Assembly: GCA_024703915.1 (NCBI GenBank)
Contig: CP087969.1
Coordinates: forward strand, 4,464,001 to 4,528,000
Direction: 5' to 3'
Length of the DNA: 64,000 nucleotides
From: Massilia sp. H-1
Lineage (GTDB): Bacteria > Pseudomonadota > Gammaproteobacteria > Burkholderiales > Burkholderiaceae_D
Positions within the stretch are counted from its first letter, which is position 1. The number at the start of each line of letters is the position of its first letter. Made by a program: the position numbers and the translations under genes. Below the pieces are notes generated by a model that did not search any database, was not told the DNA's origin, and worked only from the letters and a program-made list of their open reading frames with translations. Positions 27,236 through 39,552 of the stretch are shown piece after piece.

Positions 27236-29584
27236 TCACATCCCCAGCTGGAAGAACAGAACGACCGCGTTGTAGATCGCGTGCACCAGCACTGGCGCCA
27301 GCAGCGAGCGCGTGCGATCGTACACGTAGGCGGTGCAGACGCCGAGCGCGAACACGGGCGCCATCGATACCGGCGGGTGCATGATCGCAAACAGCGCGGC
27401 GCTCATCAATATGCTGGGCAGCAGACCGAGCGAGCGGCGCAGCCTGCCGAAAATCAGGCCGCGGAAGATGAACTCTTCGCACAAGGGCGCGGCCAGCACG
27501 GCCAGCAGGGCCAGCCAGAACGGATCGAGCTGGGGCAGGGCGCCCGCATCGTCGAACCAGCCCATGGCGCGCATGCCGGACAGGTAGGCCAGGCCGCACG
27601 CTGCGGCCACCACGCCGCCCCCGCCGCCCCAGGCCAGGGCGCGCGCGGCGCTGCCGTTCAGCATGGCCGGTACCTCGCGTGCGCGGGTCAGCATGTACGC
27701 AAGCCGCATCACGCAATAGACGACGATCCCGGCCAGACCGAAGGCAATCACCATCGCTTCGGCGCTGCCCATGCCGCCCAGCCCGACCAGGGCGATCATG
27801 ACCACCCCCTGCAGCACAAAGAACAGCATGGCCGCGATCAGGCCGTCGGAGGTCGACACGCGCGCGCATGGTGTCATCGAGGGGTCGAGCAGATAGGGCA
27901 GCTGGTCGCGCGCCTTTTGCCACAGCGCGGCGGCAAAGGCGGCCATCAGCACGATCAGGACCAGCTTTTGCGGCCACACCCCGCTCGTCACGGCGTACAC
28001 GTACAAGGCCGACAGCAGCATGTACAGGTACACATAGCTGGGCCGCACCTTGCTGCGCGCATCCTGCGACAGCGGGTCGCAGCCGAACACGCCGAGCGAG
28101 ACGGCGATCACCGAAAAGATCGGAATCCCGGCCAGCACCACCACGAACAAATTCAGCAGGGCCGGGGCGGTCGCGGGTGCGAAAGCCAGTCCCGCGGCCA
28201 GCATCAGCAAGGGATAGAGCAGGGCCAGCACGGCCCAGAACTCGGCCTTCTCCCTGAGCACATCCTCCACCGAGTGCGGCACCGTGAACAGGATCCACAG
28301 CGACTGGCCTTCGTTGTTGATTGTCTGGAAGGCCGACAGCATCAGCATGTAGGAACCGATGCCGAAGGCGGTGGCGGCCAGAAAACGCGGGCTCTCGAGA
28401 ATGCTCTTGACGGCCTCGGGCGAGCTGGAAACAGCAGCTGGCTGCCGAAGATAATCAGCGGCAGCAGCAGGCTCTGGATCAGGAAATTGCGGTCGCGCGA
28501 GAGCAGGCGCAGTTCGCGCCGTTTGACGGGGGAGGCGGGCAGCAGGCGCGCCAGCAGGGACGGCTTGGCGACGGCAGGCGCGGCGCTCTGGCGCGACGAT
28601 TCGCGCGCGCTGGACGCGACCACGCCGTCGCGCAGCTGATAGCGCAGCAGGCGCATGCCGAGCCAGACCGGCAGCGCGATTTGCGCCAGCAGCAGGGCCG
28701 CGCTGGTCCAGCAAGCGCTGCCATTGATGGCGTGGATCAGCAGCCCGGGCGCGCTCCACGTGGCCCACTCCGGAAACCGCCTGACCAGGCCGAGCAGGGG
28801 CGAGCCTTCGGTCATGGAACTAAAGCCGATCGCCAGGTACATCAGCGGCATGCTCAGCATCGTTGCCAGCGCCTGCAGGTTGCGCAGCTGCGACGGCGGC
28901 AGCCACATGCGCAGGCCGGTGTCGGCCACGGTGCGCACCATGGCTGCCAGCGGCAGCAGCGCCAGCGCGCTTAGCCACGCCGATCAGCGGCGCGCTCCAG
29001 CGGTAGCCGGAGAACCACGCGATCATGGCCAGCGCCGGTACCAGGAACATCCAGCCGGTCGGATTGACCAGGGTGCGTTCGGCGATGCGGCCCCACAGCA
29101 GCGTGGAGCGGCGCGCCTAAGGCAGCGTGACCAGCCATTCCAGGTCCCAGTCGGCCTGCGCCATTTCGCGCGTGCTCAGGGGCAGTATGATACTGAGCAG
29201 GAATAGCAGCGACAGCTGCATCGTCAGCGCGGTCGCCACCGGTGGCGCAAAGGGGTGCTGGTGCAGTTCGTGCGCGGCGAGCTCGTGGTCGATGCGCGGG
29301 CCCTTGCGGGTCTCGTTCGGATCGAGGCAATGGCTGGCTTGGCGCCAGATAGCATTGCGCATTGACGACGGTGGTGTGCGACAGGTTGACCAGCGAGGCC
29401 AGCATCGCCAGCCCCACCAGCGCGGCCAGCAGTCCGCCGACGCGCCGCTTGCCGGGCGTGGCCTGGCGGCTCTTTTGCTTGCTGGCGGAGCTGGAAGCGG
29501 AAGAAGGCGATCATGTTCCACAGCCGCTGCAGGCGCAGGCGCGCCAGCAGCCACATCGCCTGCGCGGGGGCTGGCGGGACTCAT
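27236..29584 (-). CDS. ABC-2 type permease fused to CPBP-family intramembrane protease
   Basis: About 780 residues. The ATG at 29584 overlaps the stop of the ATPase gene (ATGA). The first two thirds are an ABC-2 permease with many membrane helices (MWLLARLRLQRLWNMIAFFR, LFLLSIILPLSTREMAQADW, MFLVPALAMIAWFSGYRWSA). The last 230 residues are a CPBP (Abi/CAAX-like) domain with CEEFIFRGLIFGRLRR, AALFAIMHPPVS and LVHAIYNAVVLFF, the expected Glu-Glu-Arg and two His sites. Breaks: about 29355, 29115 (GCCTAAGG), 28969 (GCTTAGCC) and 28430. Such NatB/CPBP fusions are known. The fusion call is firm because no start or stop separates the parts. Confidence 0.78.
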
Positions 29585-30318
29585 GGCAGGCTCTCATCGG
29601 CGTCGTCGGTGATCTTGAGGAACAGGTCTTCCAGCGAGCCGTCGGCCGAGGCGCTGGTGCGGATCTCGTCCAGGCTGCCGGTGGCGACCAGCGCGCCGTG
29701 ATGGATGATGCCGACCCGGTCGCACAGCTTTTCGGCCATGTCGAGCAGGTGGGTGGACACGAAGATGGTGGTGCCGTTGGCCGCCGCTGCCAGCAGGCGT
29801 TCCTGCACGTCGCGCGAGGCGCGCGGATCGAGGCCGTTGATCGGCTCGTCGAGGATCAGCACGGCCGGTTCATGCACCAGCGCGCAGGCCAGGCCGAGCT
29901 TTTTCTTCATGCCCATTGAATAGTTGACGGCGAATTCTTCGGTCACGTCGTCCAGGCCGAAGTCGCTCAGCAGGCGCGCGGCGCGGGCGGCCGCCTCGGC
30001 CCGCGAAAAGCCGTGCATTTCGGCGACGAACTGCAGAATTTCGCGCCCGCGCAGGAAGTCATAGAAGATGGGATTGTCAGGCAGGTAGCCGACCCGGCGC
30101 TTGACCTCGGTCGCTTCAAGGTGGCAGTCGAAACCGTCGACCAGCACCCGGCCGCCACTGGGCGCGAGTATGCCCATCATCATGCGGATGGTGGTGGTCT
30201 TGCTTAAGCCGTTGGGGCCAAGGAAGCCGAATACTTCGCCGCGCCGCACGTCCAGTGTGAGCGGTTTGACGGCCTCGAACGGGCCGTAGGCTTTGGTCAG
30301 GCCCTGGAATTGGATCAT
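29581..30318 (-). CDS. ABC transporter ATP-binding protein
   Basis: 245 residues in one frame. It starts MIQFQGLTKAYGPFEAVKPL. The Walker A region reads FLGPNGLSKTTTIR where GPNGAGKTTT is expected. The DNA there is GGCTTAAGC in place of GGCGCCGGC, the window-wide substitution in its length-neutral form, so the enzyme is probably normal. Signature NYSMGMKKKLGLACAL, Walker B AVLILDEPINGLDP and the H-loop VSTHLLDMAEKLCDRV are intact. It partners the permease/protease fusion downstream (Na+ export NatA-type family); substrate unknown. Confidence 0.88.
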   Translation of the reverse strand: MIQFQGLTKAYGPFEAVKPLTLDVRRGEVFGFLGPNGLSKTTTIRMMMGILAPSGGRVLVDGFDCHLEATEVKRRVGYLPDNPIFYDFLRGREILQFVAEMHGFSRAEAAARAARLLSDFGLDDVTEEFAVNYSMGMKKKLGLACALVHEPAVLILDEPINGLDPRASRDVQERLLAAAANGTTIFVSTHLLDMAEKLCDRVGIIHHGALVATGSLDEIRTSASADGSLEDLFLKITDDADESLP

Positions 30319-30415
30319 GTTTGCTCCGCGCTTGCCTTGTTGTGCGGATCATAACATCGAGGCGCGCCTCGCGGCACCAGAATCACATCGTCCCCGCATG
30401 CGCGAGGACGAGGGT

Positions 30416-31684
30416 TCAGTGGAAGTGCTCGTTGCTTAAGCGGGTGCGTCGTCCGGCATTTCAGCGTGCACCAGTTCGCCGACAGGATCGGCAAACAGGG
30501 GGCCGCCGCAATCGTCGCAGTATTCGGCGGCGAAGCGTTCCTGCTGTGACGTTTGACATGGGTGACGCCCGCATCGTTCAGGTGCGCGACGATTTCGTCG
30601 AGCGGCGCCTTCTGGTCGCTCAGGCCGCCGACGCGCGTTGACCAGGCCTTCGACCGGCGTGCCGTCTTCGTCTTCCTGGCCATACAGCGGCCACACGATG
30701 CCGTAAATGACATCGGTCGCCTGGCGCATGGTGAAGGCGACGCGGTATTCGTCGATCTGGCCTTCGGCCGCTTCTTCGCCAAAGCGATGATGACGGCGCG
30801 CAGGTCCGACGCTTCCACGCCCAGGGTGTTGGTCAGGTAGTGGACGGCGGCGCGGATCGAGACCGGACGAATCAGTTTGTCCGCCTCGCGGCAAGCCACG
30901 TAGTAAGCCTCCGGCAGCAGCAGTTCGATGCCGCAGCCTGGCAGCAGGCGGGTGACGGTGTCAGCCTAGCCTGGCCGCGCCACTGCTCGAGCGCGCTCGC
31001 GCGTTCGGTGCTGAAATGGATGTGGTGCTCAGGCTCTTGCCAGCGGAACAGCGGCGCGCCCAGCGGTGCGACCACGGCCACCAGCAGGTAGCGCGTATCG
31101 GCCAGGAAGGGGGCGGTGTCGGGCGCCTTGGGGAAGGGCTTGAGCGGCGTGCCCTTGTAGGCGGCCTGCGCCAGCTTGTGCGTCATGGCGTAGGTTTCGG
31201 CATGGGTGCGCGGCAGCTGGTCGATCGCGAACAGGGTCGGGGCCATGGCCATGCGCACGCCGTCGGCCAGCAAGTGGGCCGAGAAATGGGTCGAGAGCGT
31301 GGCCAGCAGGTCGGCGGGAATGCTGCCGGAAGCAATCGCGAAGCGGGTCCAGGCCAGGATGGGCGCGGCCACGAGCAGGGCCTGGAAGGTGGTCTCGACG
31401 CCGTCCACGACGTCGGTCATGACCGACGATTCGCTGACCGCTTCGACGCCTTCCATCAGCACGTCGTAAGCGTTCAGGTCATCCTTGAACAGCACGTTGA
31501 GGGTGGTATCGACAGTGTCCTGGTGGCCGGTCTTGAGCAGCTTTTGCAGTTGCGTATCCAGCTGGCGTTCCCAAGCCCGTTCCTCGATACGGCTGGACGC
31601 TTGCACGATGGCCTGGCTGATGCTGACCAGGCGCTGGCTTTCGGCCGACAGTTTGGGGGATGAATCTTTGGATGGACGACGCAT
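30416..31684 (-). CDS. DUF2863 family protein
   Basis: About 421 residues from MRRPSKDSSPKLSAESQRLV. The middle has FALPRTHAET-type text (AIDQLPRTHAETYAMTHKLA). The C-terminal half has VACREADKLIRPVSIRAAVH, TMRQATDVIYGIVWPLYGQE, LDEIVAHLNDAGVTHVKRH and EYCDDCGGPLFADPVGELVH, which I know as DUF2863 of betaproteobacteria; the CxxC suggests a metal site. Breaks: 30963 (GCCTAGCC), about 30790, 30640, 30545 and 30434 (GCTTAAGC). Reading the last as GCCGGC moves the stop to 30416-30418, which is used here. Function unknown. Confidence 0.8.
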
Positions 31685-31874
31685 GGCGTATAAGGATCTT
31701 TTTAGGTGAGTGAACGGATCAATTATGTACGGAACAATGATAAACCCTTATCGGCCCTATTGTAGTCCATTCCGGTTCGGATCATGAACGCAGCGCAAGG
31801 AGCGGGCAGATTGGGATGATTAATTGCTATGTGTGGGCGGATGCTTGGTAAGCAAGAGCCTGCTGCCAATACAT

Positions 31875-31955
31875 CGTCCTCATGAAGGCGGGGACCCATA
31901 GCACGCCTCCGAATTCGGATACGTGCTATGGGCCCCCGCCTTCATGAGGGCGACG
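31875..31955. repeat. Long palindromic dispersed element, copy 1
   Basis: The arms GTCCTCATGAAGGCGGGG and CCCCCGCCTTCATGAGGGC, with ACCCATAGCACG and CGTGCTATGGG inside, form a hairpin of about 33 base pairs around CCTCCGAATTCGGATA. A second copy is at 38483-38579 and a remnant at 43834-43871. The rest of the gap 31685-32032 holds the DUF2863 promoter and the acnA terminator. Confidence 0.8.
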
Positions 31956-31982
31956 TGGTGGTGTGCATACTGTGCGGACAAT

Positions 31983-32013
31983 AAAAAAACGCCGGACGAA
32001 TCCGGCGTTTTTT
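31983..32013. terminator. Rho-independent terminator of acnA
   Basis: ACGCCGG and CCGGCGT form a 7-base-pair stem with a 6-base loop. It is flanked by seven A on one side and six T on the other, so it can act in both directions. It lies 20 bases beyond the acnA stop. Confidence 0.85.
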
Positions 32014-32032
32014 GCAGTCCAGAGAACTGGTA

Positions 32033-34745
<2,713 letters not shown>

Positions 34746-34771
34746 GACCTCTCCTTCAGTGGGTTTTGTTT

Positions 34772-35283
34772 TTACTGCAGTGTCGTTTTGACCGCCGCAG
34801 GTCCGTTCGAGCTGGCTTGAGCGGACATGGATTGCTCGGCGGTCTTACATTCGTTCGCCAGCTGGCGATTCTGGCGCGAATCCAGCAGCATGCCCTTGGC
34901 AGGGATGCCGATCCAGATCAAGCCATTATTCTTGTTTTCGAAGCGCTTGGCGCCGGTGGTGGTGCCCACGCGGGTCAGGCGGTGCAGACGCTGCTTCCAG
35001 CGCACGGCGATGTGCTCTTCGTCTTTGTCATTGGTGTAGACCGTGACCTTGTTACCCAGTTCGCAGCTGTATTCGGCGACATTGTCATCCTTGACGCTTG
35101 GTTCGTCTTCTGCGGCAACAGCCAGCTGGCGCAGCGGCCTTGGCCTTTTTCGCTTTTGCTTTTGGTTTGGCCTTGGCGCTGGCTTTCGGTGCGTCGGCGG
35201 CCTAGCGCTGGTGCTGCCATCAGGGAGCCTGCAAACAGGGTGAGGCTCAGTGCGAGCAGGGTCTTGTTGAGTGCGTGTGCCAT
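34772..35283 (-). CDS. Secreted MliC-like (lysozyme-inhibitor-type) protein
   Basis: About 170 residues. A signal peptide is present (MAHALNKTLLALSLTLFAGS, LMAAPA), then a Lys/Ala-rich linker, then a compact domain VAEYSCELGNKVTVYTNDKD, EEHIAVRWKQRLHRLTRV and ENKNNGLIWIGIPAKGML, with a second Cys in LANECK. Two cysteines and the beta-rich pattern recall MliC lysozyme inhibitors; similarity is moderate. Breaks at about 35203 (GCCTAGC) and 35120. An ATG 6 codons upstream is possible. It sits between acnA and the lyase gene on the same strand. Confidence 0.55.
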
Positions 35284-35297
35284 GGAGATTATTCCGT

Positions 35298-36291
35298 TCA
35301 TGTGACGATGTTGACGATTGCGACTGCAGCCTCGGGTAAGGCGAGGCCCACGAGTTTCGCGCGTTGTAAAACCGTCCAATAATAGCGATAGCTGGCGCGG
35401 TCGTGCAAGCGTCCGTTTTGCGCAATGGGACCCCATGCTGCCGCCATGGCATCGGTCAGGATATGGGTCGCTTCGTTCACTTCTGACAAGCGTGGTGTAA
35501 AAGCTTTAATAATCGGTTTGATCTGATCGGGGTGGATACTCCACATCCGCGTGAAGCCGAATTCGGCCGCGGCAGCTGCGCGTCGTTGGCCACCACGGCC
35601 GTGTCTTTGATCTCGGTTGTCACATTGTGTGACGGAATTTTGCCGTGCGCGTGACATGCGGCGACCATTTCCAGCTTGGCCCGCACTATGAGCGGATGGG
35701 TAAACTGGCCCGGCGTGCGCATCGCATTGGCTTTAAGCACCGCGCCGTAATGCGCCGACACAAAATCCATGATCCCGAACGACAGGCATTCGACCTGCAG
35801 CAGCGCCGCGATCGCGTGCGCATCGCGCAAAGCGCCGTGGGTTTCGATCAGCACGTGGACCGGCAGCGGCGTGGGCGCGGCTACTAGCCTTGCTTGCGTG
35901 CTTGTTGATCAACTCAATTGCTCGGGCTACATCATCGACGCTGTCGGCTTTTGGCAACACAATGTAAGCGAGACGCTGCCGCGCTGCCAACAATGACAGT
36001 GATGTCAGCGGCAAAGTAGGAACTGGAGAATTCGTGGACGCGCACGCCGATGCGGTTGAACCGGTTGCCTTCGTCGTTGACGAGGCGCGCCACCAGTTGC
36101 GCGTGCTCCGGCTCGCTGCTGCATGGCGGCGCCGTCTTCGCAGTCGAAGGTGATGTCGAACAAGGGACCAAGCTCTTGTTGCAGGGCCATCGACTTGAGC
36201 ATCAGCTTCTCGGAACCGGCGTAGTGATCGCAGGCCTAAGCAGAAGCAGGGGCTGTCGTTTTCCCTGGAATAAAACCTCGGAAGGATGCAT
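35298..36291 (-). CDS. HpcH/HpaI aldolase / citrate lyase beta-like protein
   Basis: About 330 residues from MHPSEVLFQGKRQPLLL. Landmarks: CDHYAGSEKLMLKSMALQQE, FDITFDCEDGAAM (catalytic/metal acidic cluster), RIGVRVHEFSSSYF, YIVLPKADSVDDVARAIELI, LIETHGALRDAHAIAALLQV, LSFGIMDFVSAHYGAV and the end FGFTRMWSIHPDQIKPIIKA. This is the CitE/malyl-CoA lyase-like family and commonly stands beside mdh and acn in betaproteobacteria. The reaction is not certain; a CoA-ester lyase in C4 metabolism is likely. Breaks: 36234 (GCCTAAGC), about 36125, 35990, 35890 and 35570. Confidence 0.78.
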
Positions 36292-36392
36292 GTGTGTTTT
36301 TTCAGGTACAACAGCACCCGTGCCGCTCGGGGCGGCACGGGGCTTGCGGCGAACTGGTGGCTTGTCGGCCTCCATCTCTGCCGCCTTGATGA

Positions 36393-37384
36393 TTAAGCCA
36401 GCAGGTGGGCAACGCCCTCGCGCTCTTCGGTCAGTTCCTTGAGCGTCAGGTTGATGCGCTCTTGCGAGAAGGCGTCGATCGTCAGGCCCTGAACGATGCT
36501 GTACTCGCCGTTGGCGACGGTGACAGGGAAGCCGAACATGGTGCCTTCAGGGATGCCGTACGAGCCGTCCGAAGGAATGCCCATGGTGGTCCATTTGCCG
36601 TTGGTGCCGACGTGCCAGTCGTGCATGTGGTCGATGGCGGCATTGGCTGCCGACGCTGCCGACGACAGGCCGCGTGCTTCGATGATGGCGGCGCCGCGCT
36701 TGCCGACGGTTGGCAGGAAGGTGTCGCGGTTCCAGGCGTCGTCGTTGATCATGTCCTTGACCGACTGGCCGTCGATGGTGGCGAAGCGGTAGTCAGCGTA
36801 CATGGTTGGCGAGTGGTTGCCCCAGACGGCCATTTTTTCGATCGAAGCGACAGGTTTGCCGGTCTTGGCAGCCACTTGCGACAGGGCGCGGTTGTGGTCC
36901 AGGCGCAGCATGGCGGTGAAGTTTTTCGCTGGCAGCGACGGCGCCGATTTCATGGCGATGTAGGCGTTGGTGTTGGCAGGGTTGCCGACCACCAGCACGC
37001 GCACATTGCGCGAAGCGACGGCGTCGAGCGCCTTGCCTTGTACCGTGAAGATCTGGGCGTTGGCTTCGAGCAGGTCTTTGCGTTCCATGCCTGGGCCGCG
37101 TGGACGGGCACCGACCAGCAGGGCGTAGTCGGCATCCTTGAAGGCGGTCATTGGATCGGCGTGGGCGGTCATGCTTAGGCCAGCAGCGGGAAGGCGCAGT
37201 CGTCGATTTCCATCATCACGCCCTTGAGCGCTTTCTGTGCTTTTTCGTCGGCGATTTCCAGCAGTTGCAGGATGACCGGCTGGTCTTTGCCGAGCATGTC
37301 GCCGTTAGCGATGCGGAACAGCAGGGAATAGCCGATTTGGTAAGCCGCGCCGGTAACGGCAACGCGCAGAGGGGTTTTAGCCAT
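36393..37384 (-). CDS. mdh: Malate dehydrogenase
   Basis: About 329 residues, the usual length. It starts MAKTPLRVAVTGAA after GGAG and oxidises malate to oxaloacetate with NAD. The NAD loop reads GAAYQIGYSLLFRIA where GAAGQIGYSLLFRIA is expected; the DNA GCTTACC replaces GCCGGCC, the same error type in length-neutral form. Active-site region: RLDHNRALSQVAAKTGKPV and VWGNHSPTMYADYRF (catalytic His). Substrate Arg are in GARPRGPGMERKDLLEANA. A break at 37172 (GCCTAAGC) separates PLLA from MTAHADPMTAF. Confidence 0.92.
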
Positions 37385-37566
37385 GATGAATCTCCAAAGT
37401 GGGAAAGAAAACGGTCGAAGCTGAGGATACGCTTGTTCGAAAAACCATAATGATACCAAAACCGGAACCCGCAGGTCCGGGCTTCTTGGTCACAGGGGCC
37501 TGCGCGCGTATGCCGGATCGACCGCGAGTGTAGGCTTGTGCGCTGCTGATGTCAATTCATATCATA

Positions 37567-37582
37567 TGTCTTATATAAGACA
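37567..37582. promoter_or_regulatory. Perfect 16-base palindrome, candidate GntR operator
   Basis: TGTCTTATATAAGACA lies in the mdh-gntR divergent gap, 60 bases before the GntR start. The length and symmetry fit a GntR/HutC-type site. The regulator next door is the likely ligand; a role in controlling itself, mdh and sdh is inference. Confidence 0.65.
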
Positions 37583-37641
37583 CATAACCTAGAATGATTA
37601 TTACTAGACTGTAATGGTCTTTTGTGGTGAAATCTTGCGCT

Positions 37642-38442
37642 ATGAATCCTGCCTCGTCCAATCCGGTCAACAATGGTACTCCACCTGCGGCGGTGGGGCC
37701 GTCCGGCAGCGCGTCCGGCACCTCGCCCACGTTCAGCCCGCTGTACCAGCAAATCAAGGCACTGATCACGCAAAGCCTGCAGTCGGGCGAATGGAAGCCG
37801 GGCGAGCTGATCCCGAGCGAAGTCGAGCTGGCCAGCCGCTTCAAGGTCAGCCAGGGCACGGTGCGCAAGGCGATCGACGAGCTGGCGGCCGAGAATCTGG
37901 TCATGCGGCGCCAGGGCAAGGGCACCTTCGTGTCCACCCACCACGAGGCGCGCGCCCATTTCCGTTTCCTGCGGCTCATGCCCGACGAAGGCGTGCCGCA
38001 CCAGCCCGACAACAAGATTATCGAAGTCAAGCGCATGCATGCGCGCTGACCGAAGTGGCGCGCCTGCTCGACCTCAAGAGCGGCGACGCCGTGGTCTACA
38101 TCAAGCGCGTGATGTCGTTCGACGGCGCGCCGACCATTCTGGAAGAATTATGGCTGCCCGGGCTGCTGTTCAAGGGACTTACGGCGGAACGGCTGGTCGA
38201 ATACAAGGGGCCGATGTACGGCTTGTTCGAATCGGAGTTCGGCACGCGCATGATCCGCGCCAGCGAAAAGATCCGCGCGGTCAGCGCCGATCTTAAGCGC
38301 AGCCCAGTTCCTCGGGGTGGACGAGGGCACGCCGCTGCTGTGCGCGGAGCGGGTGTCGTTCACCTACGGCGACAAGGCGGTGGAGCTGCGGCGCGGTATT
38401 TATCTGACTGCGCATCATCATTACCAGAATGATTTGAGTTAA
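37642..38442 (+). CDS. GntR-family (HutC subfamily) regulator of the TCA cluster
   Basis: About 266 residues. After a Ser/Pro-rich N-terminus comes the winged helix: SPLYQQIKALITQSLQSGEW, GELIPSEVELASRFKVSQGT and VRKAIDELAAENLVMRRQGK with GTFVSTH. The C-terminal UTRA effector domain has VVYIKRVMSFDGAPTILEEL, LVEYKGPMYGLFESEFGTRM and AERVSFTYGDKAVELRRGIY. Breaks at about 38038 and 38293 (CTTAAGC). Position between mdh and sdhC suggests it responds to a TCA-cycle metabolite. The ligand is not known. Confidence 0.85.
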
Positions 38443-38482
38443 GTGCGGTTTGGAAGCTGGAAATAAGTGTTAAGCCAAACAC

Positions 38483-38579
38483 ATCGTCCTCGCGCCAAGG
38501 CGGCACTCGGCAGGGACCCATAGCACGTTACCGAATTCGGAAGCGTGCTATGGGCCCCCTGCCTTCATGAGGGCGATGT
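38483..38579. repeat. Long palindromic dispersed element, copy 2
   Basis: Same design as 31875-31955: GACCCATAGCACG and CGTGCTATGGGCC arms around CCGAATTCGG, with outer arms TCGTCCTCG and GAGGGCGA. The outer left arm carries an insert (CACTCGGCAG region). The remaining gap up to 38762 is AT-rich and must hold the sdh promoter. Confidence 0.8.
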
Positions 38580-38762
38580 AGTGGTGTGTGACCGCAGCAA
38601 ATTTCATGCATACCGATTAAAATGCTTGGTGCCAAGAAAGTACACACAGTTGTTCGATAACGCGTTAATTTTCCCTAATCCAATTTAGCTATTGGTGCAG
38701 CACACAAAAATTGGCGATAATTACGAGTTATACATTTAAAAGTCAGTCAAGGGGAGGTCTTT

Positions 38763-39184
38763 ATGTCCGAAGCCGTGAAAGAAGTTCCAAAAAAGAACGG
38801 CCTGAATTCCGTAACATCCACATTACGGAATTACCGAATTACTGTCTGCCGCCAAGCAGGCTGGGTATCGATCCTGCACCGCGTCAGCGGCGCCGGTCTG
38901 TTCCTGATGCTGCCATTCCTGCTGTTCCTGTTCGATAACAGCGTCAAGTCCGAAATGACCTTCGATTACTTCAAGGGCATCGTCGGTCACCCGCTGGTCA
39001 AGCTGATCCTGCTGGGCCTGATCTGGGCTTACATGCAGCACTTCTGTGCCGGTGTGCGTCACCTGTTCATGGACCTGCACATGGGTATCGAAAAGATTCG
39101 TCGCGTCAGAGCGCGGTCACGGTGCTGGCGGTCAGCCTGTTCCTGACGGCACTGGCCGGTCTCAAACTGTTCGGAGTTTTCTAA
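38763..39184 (+). CDS. sdhC: Succinate dehydrogenase cytochrome b556 subunit
   Basis: About 139 residues, start ATG after AGGGGAGG. GWVSILHRVSGAGLFLMLPF is the SdhC quinone-site signature (SxxHRxSG). The heme His is in QHFCAGVRHLFMDLHMG. Three membrane helices. A break near 39100 leads to SAVTVLAVSLFLTALAGLKL, ending FGVF. It anchors the complex in the membrane. Its stop overlaps the sdhD start (TAATG). Confidence 0.9.
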
Positions 39185-39550
39185 TGGCTAAAAATAACGT
39201 CGGCCAACACCGCCTGGTCGTTGGCGCCCATTACGGCCTGAAAGACTGGCTGGCACAGCGCATCACTGCCGTGGTCATGGCGGTCTACACCCTGGTTCTG
39301 CTGGGCTCCTTCCTGACCGGCACCAACTTCCAGCTACGAAGGCTGGGCAGCCCTGTTCTCGAAACAGTGGTTCAAGCTGTTCAGCCTGGTCACCTTCACG
39401 GCGCTGTACTACCACGCCTGGGTTGGCATGCGCGACATCTGGATGGATTACGTCAAGCCGGTCGGCATCCGCCTGACCCTGCAAGCGTTCACCATCCTGT
39501 GGCTGATCGGCTGCTTCTTCTACACCGTGCAAATTCTCTGGGGGCAGTAA
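39184..39550 (+). CDS. sdhD: Succinate dehydrogenase membrane anchor subunit
   Basis: About 121 residues from MAKNNVGQHRLVVGAHYGLK. DWLAQRITAVVMAVYTLVLL is the first helix. After a break at about 39337 it continues with FSKQWFKLFSLVTFTALYYH and AWVGMRDIWMDYVKPVGIRL, which holds the heme-region His and the quinone-site Asp-Tyr. It ends FFYTVQILWGQ. Start and stop overlap or touch the neighbours, so it is translated with sdhC and sdhA. Confidence 0.9.
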
Positions 39551-39552
39551 TC

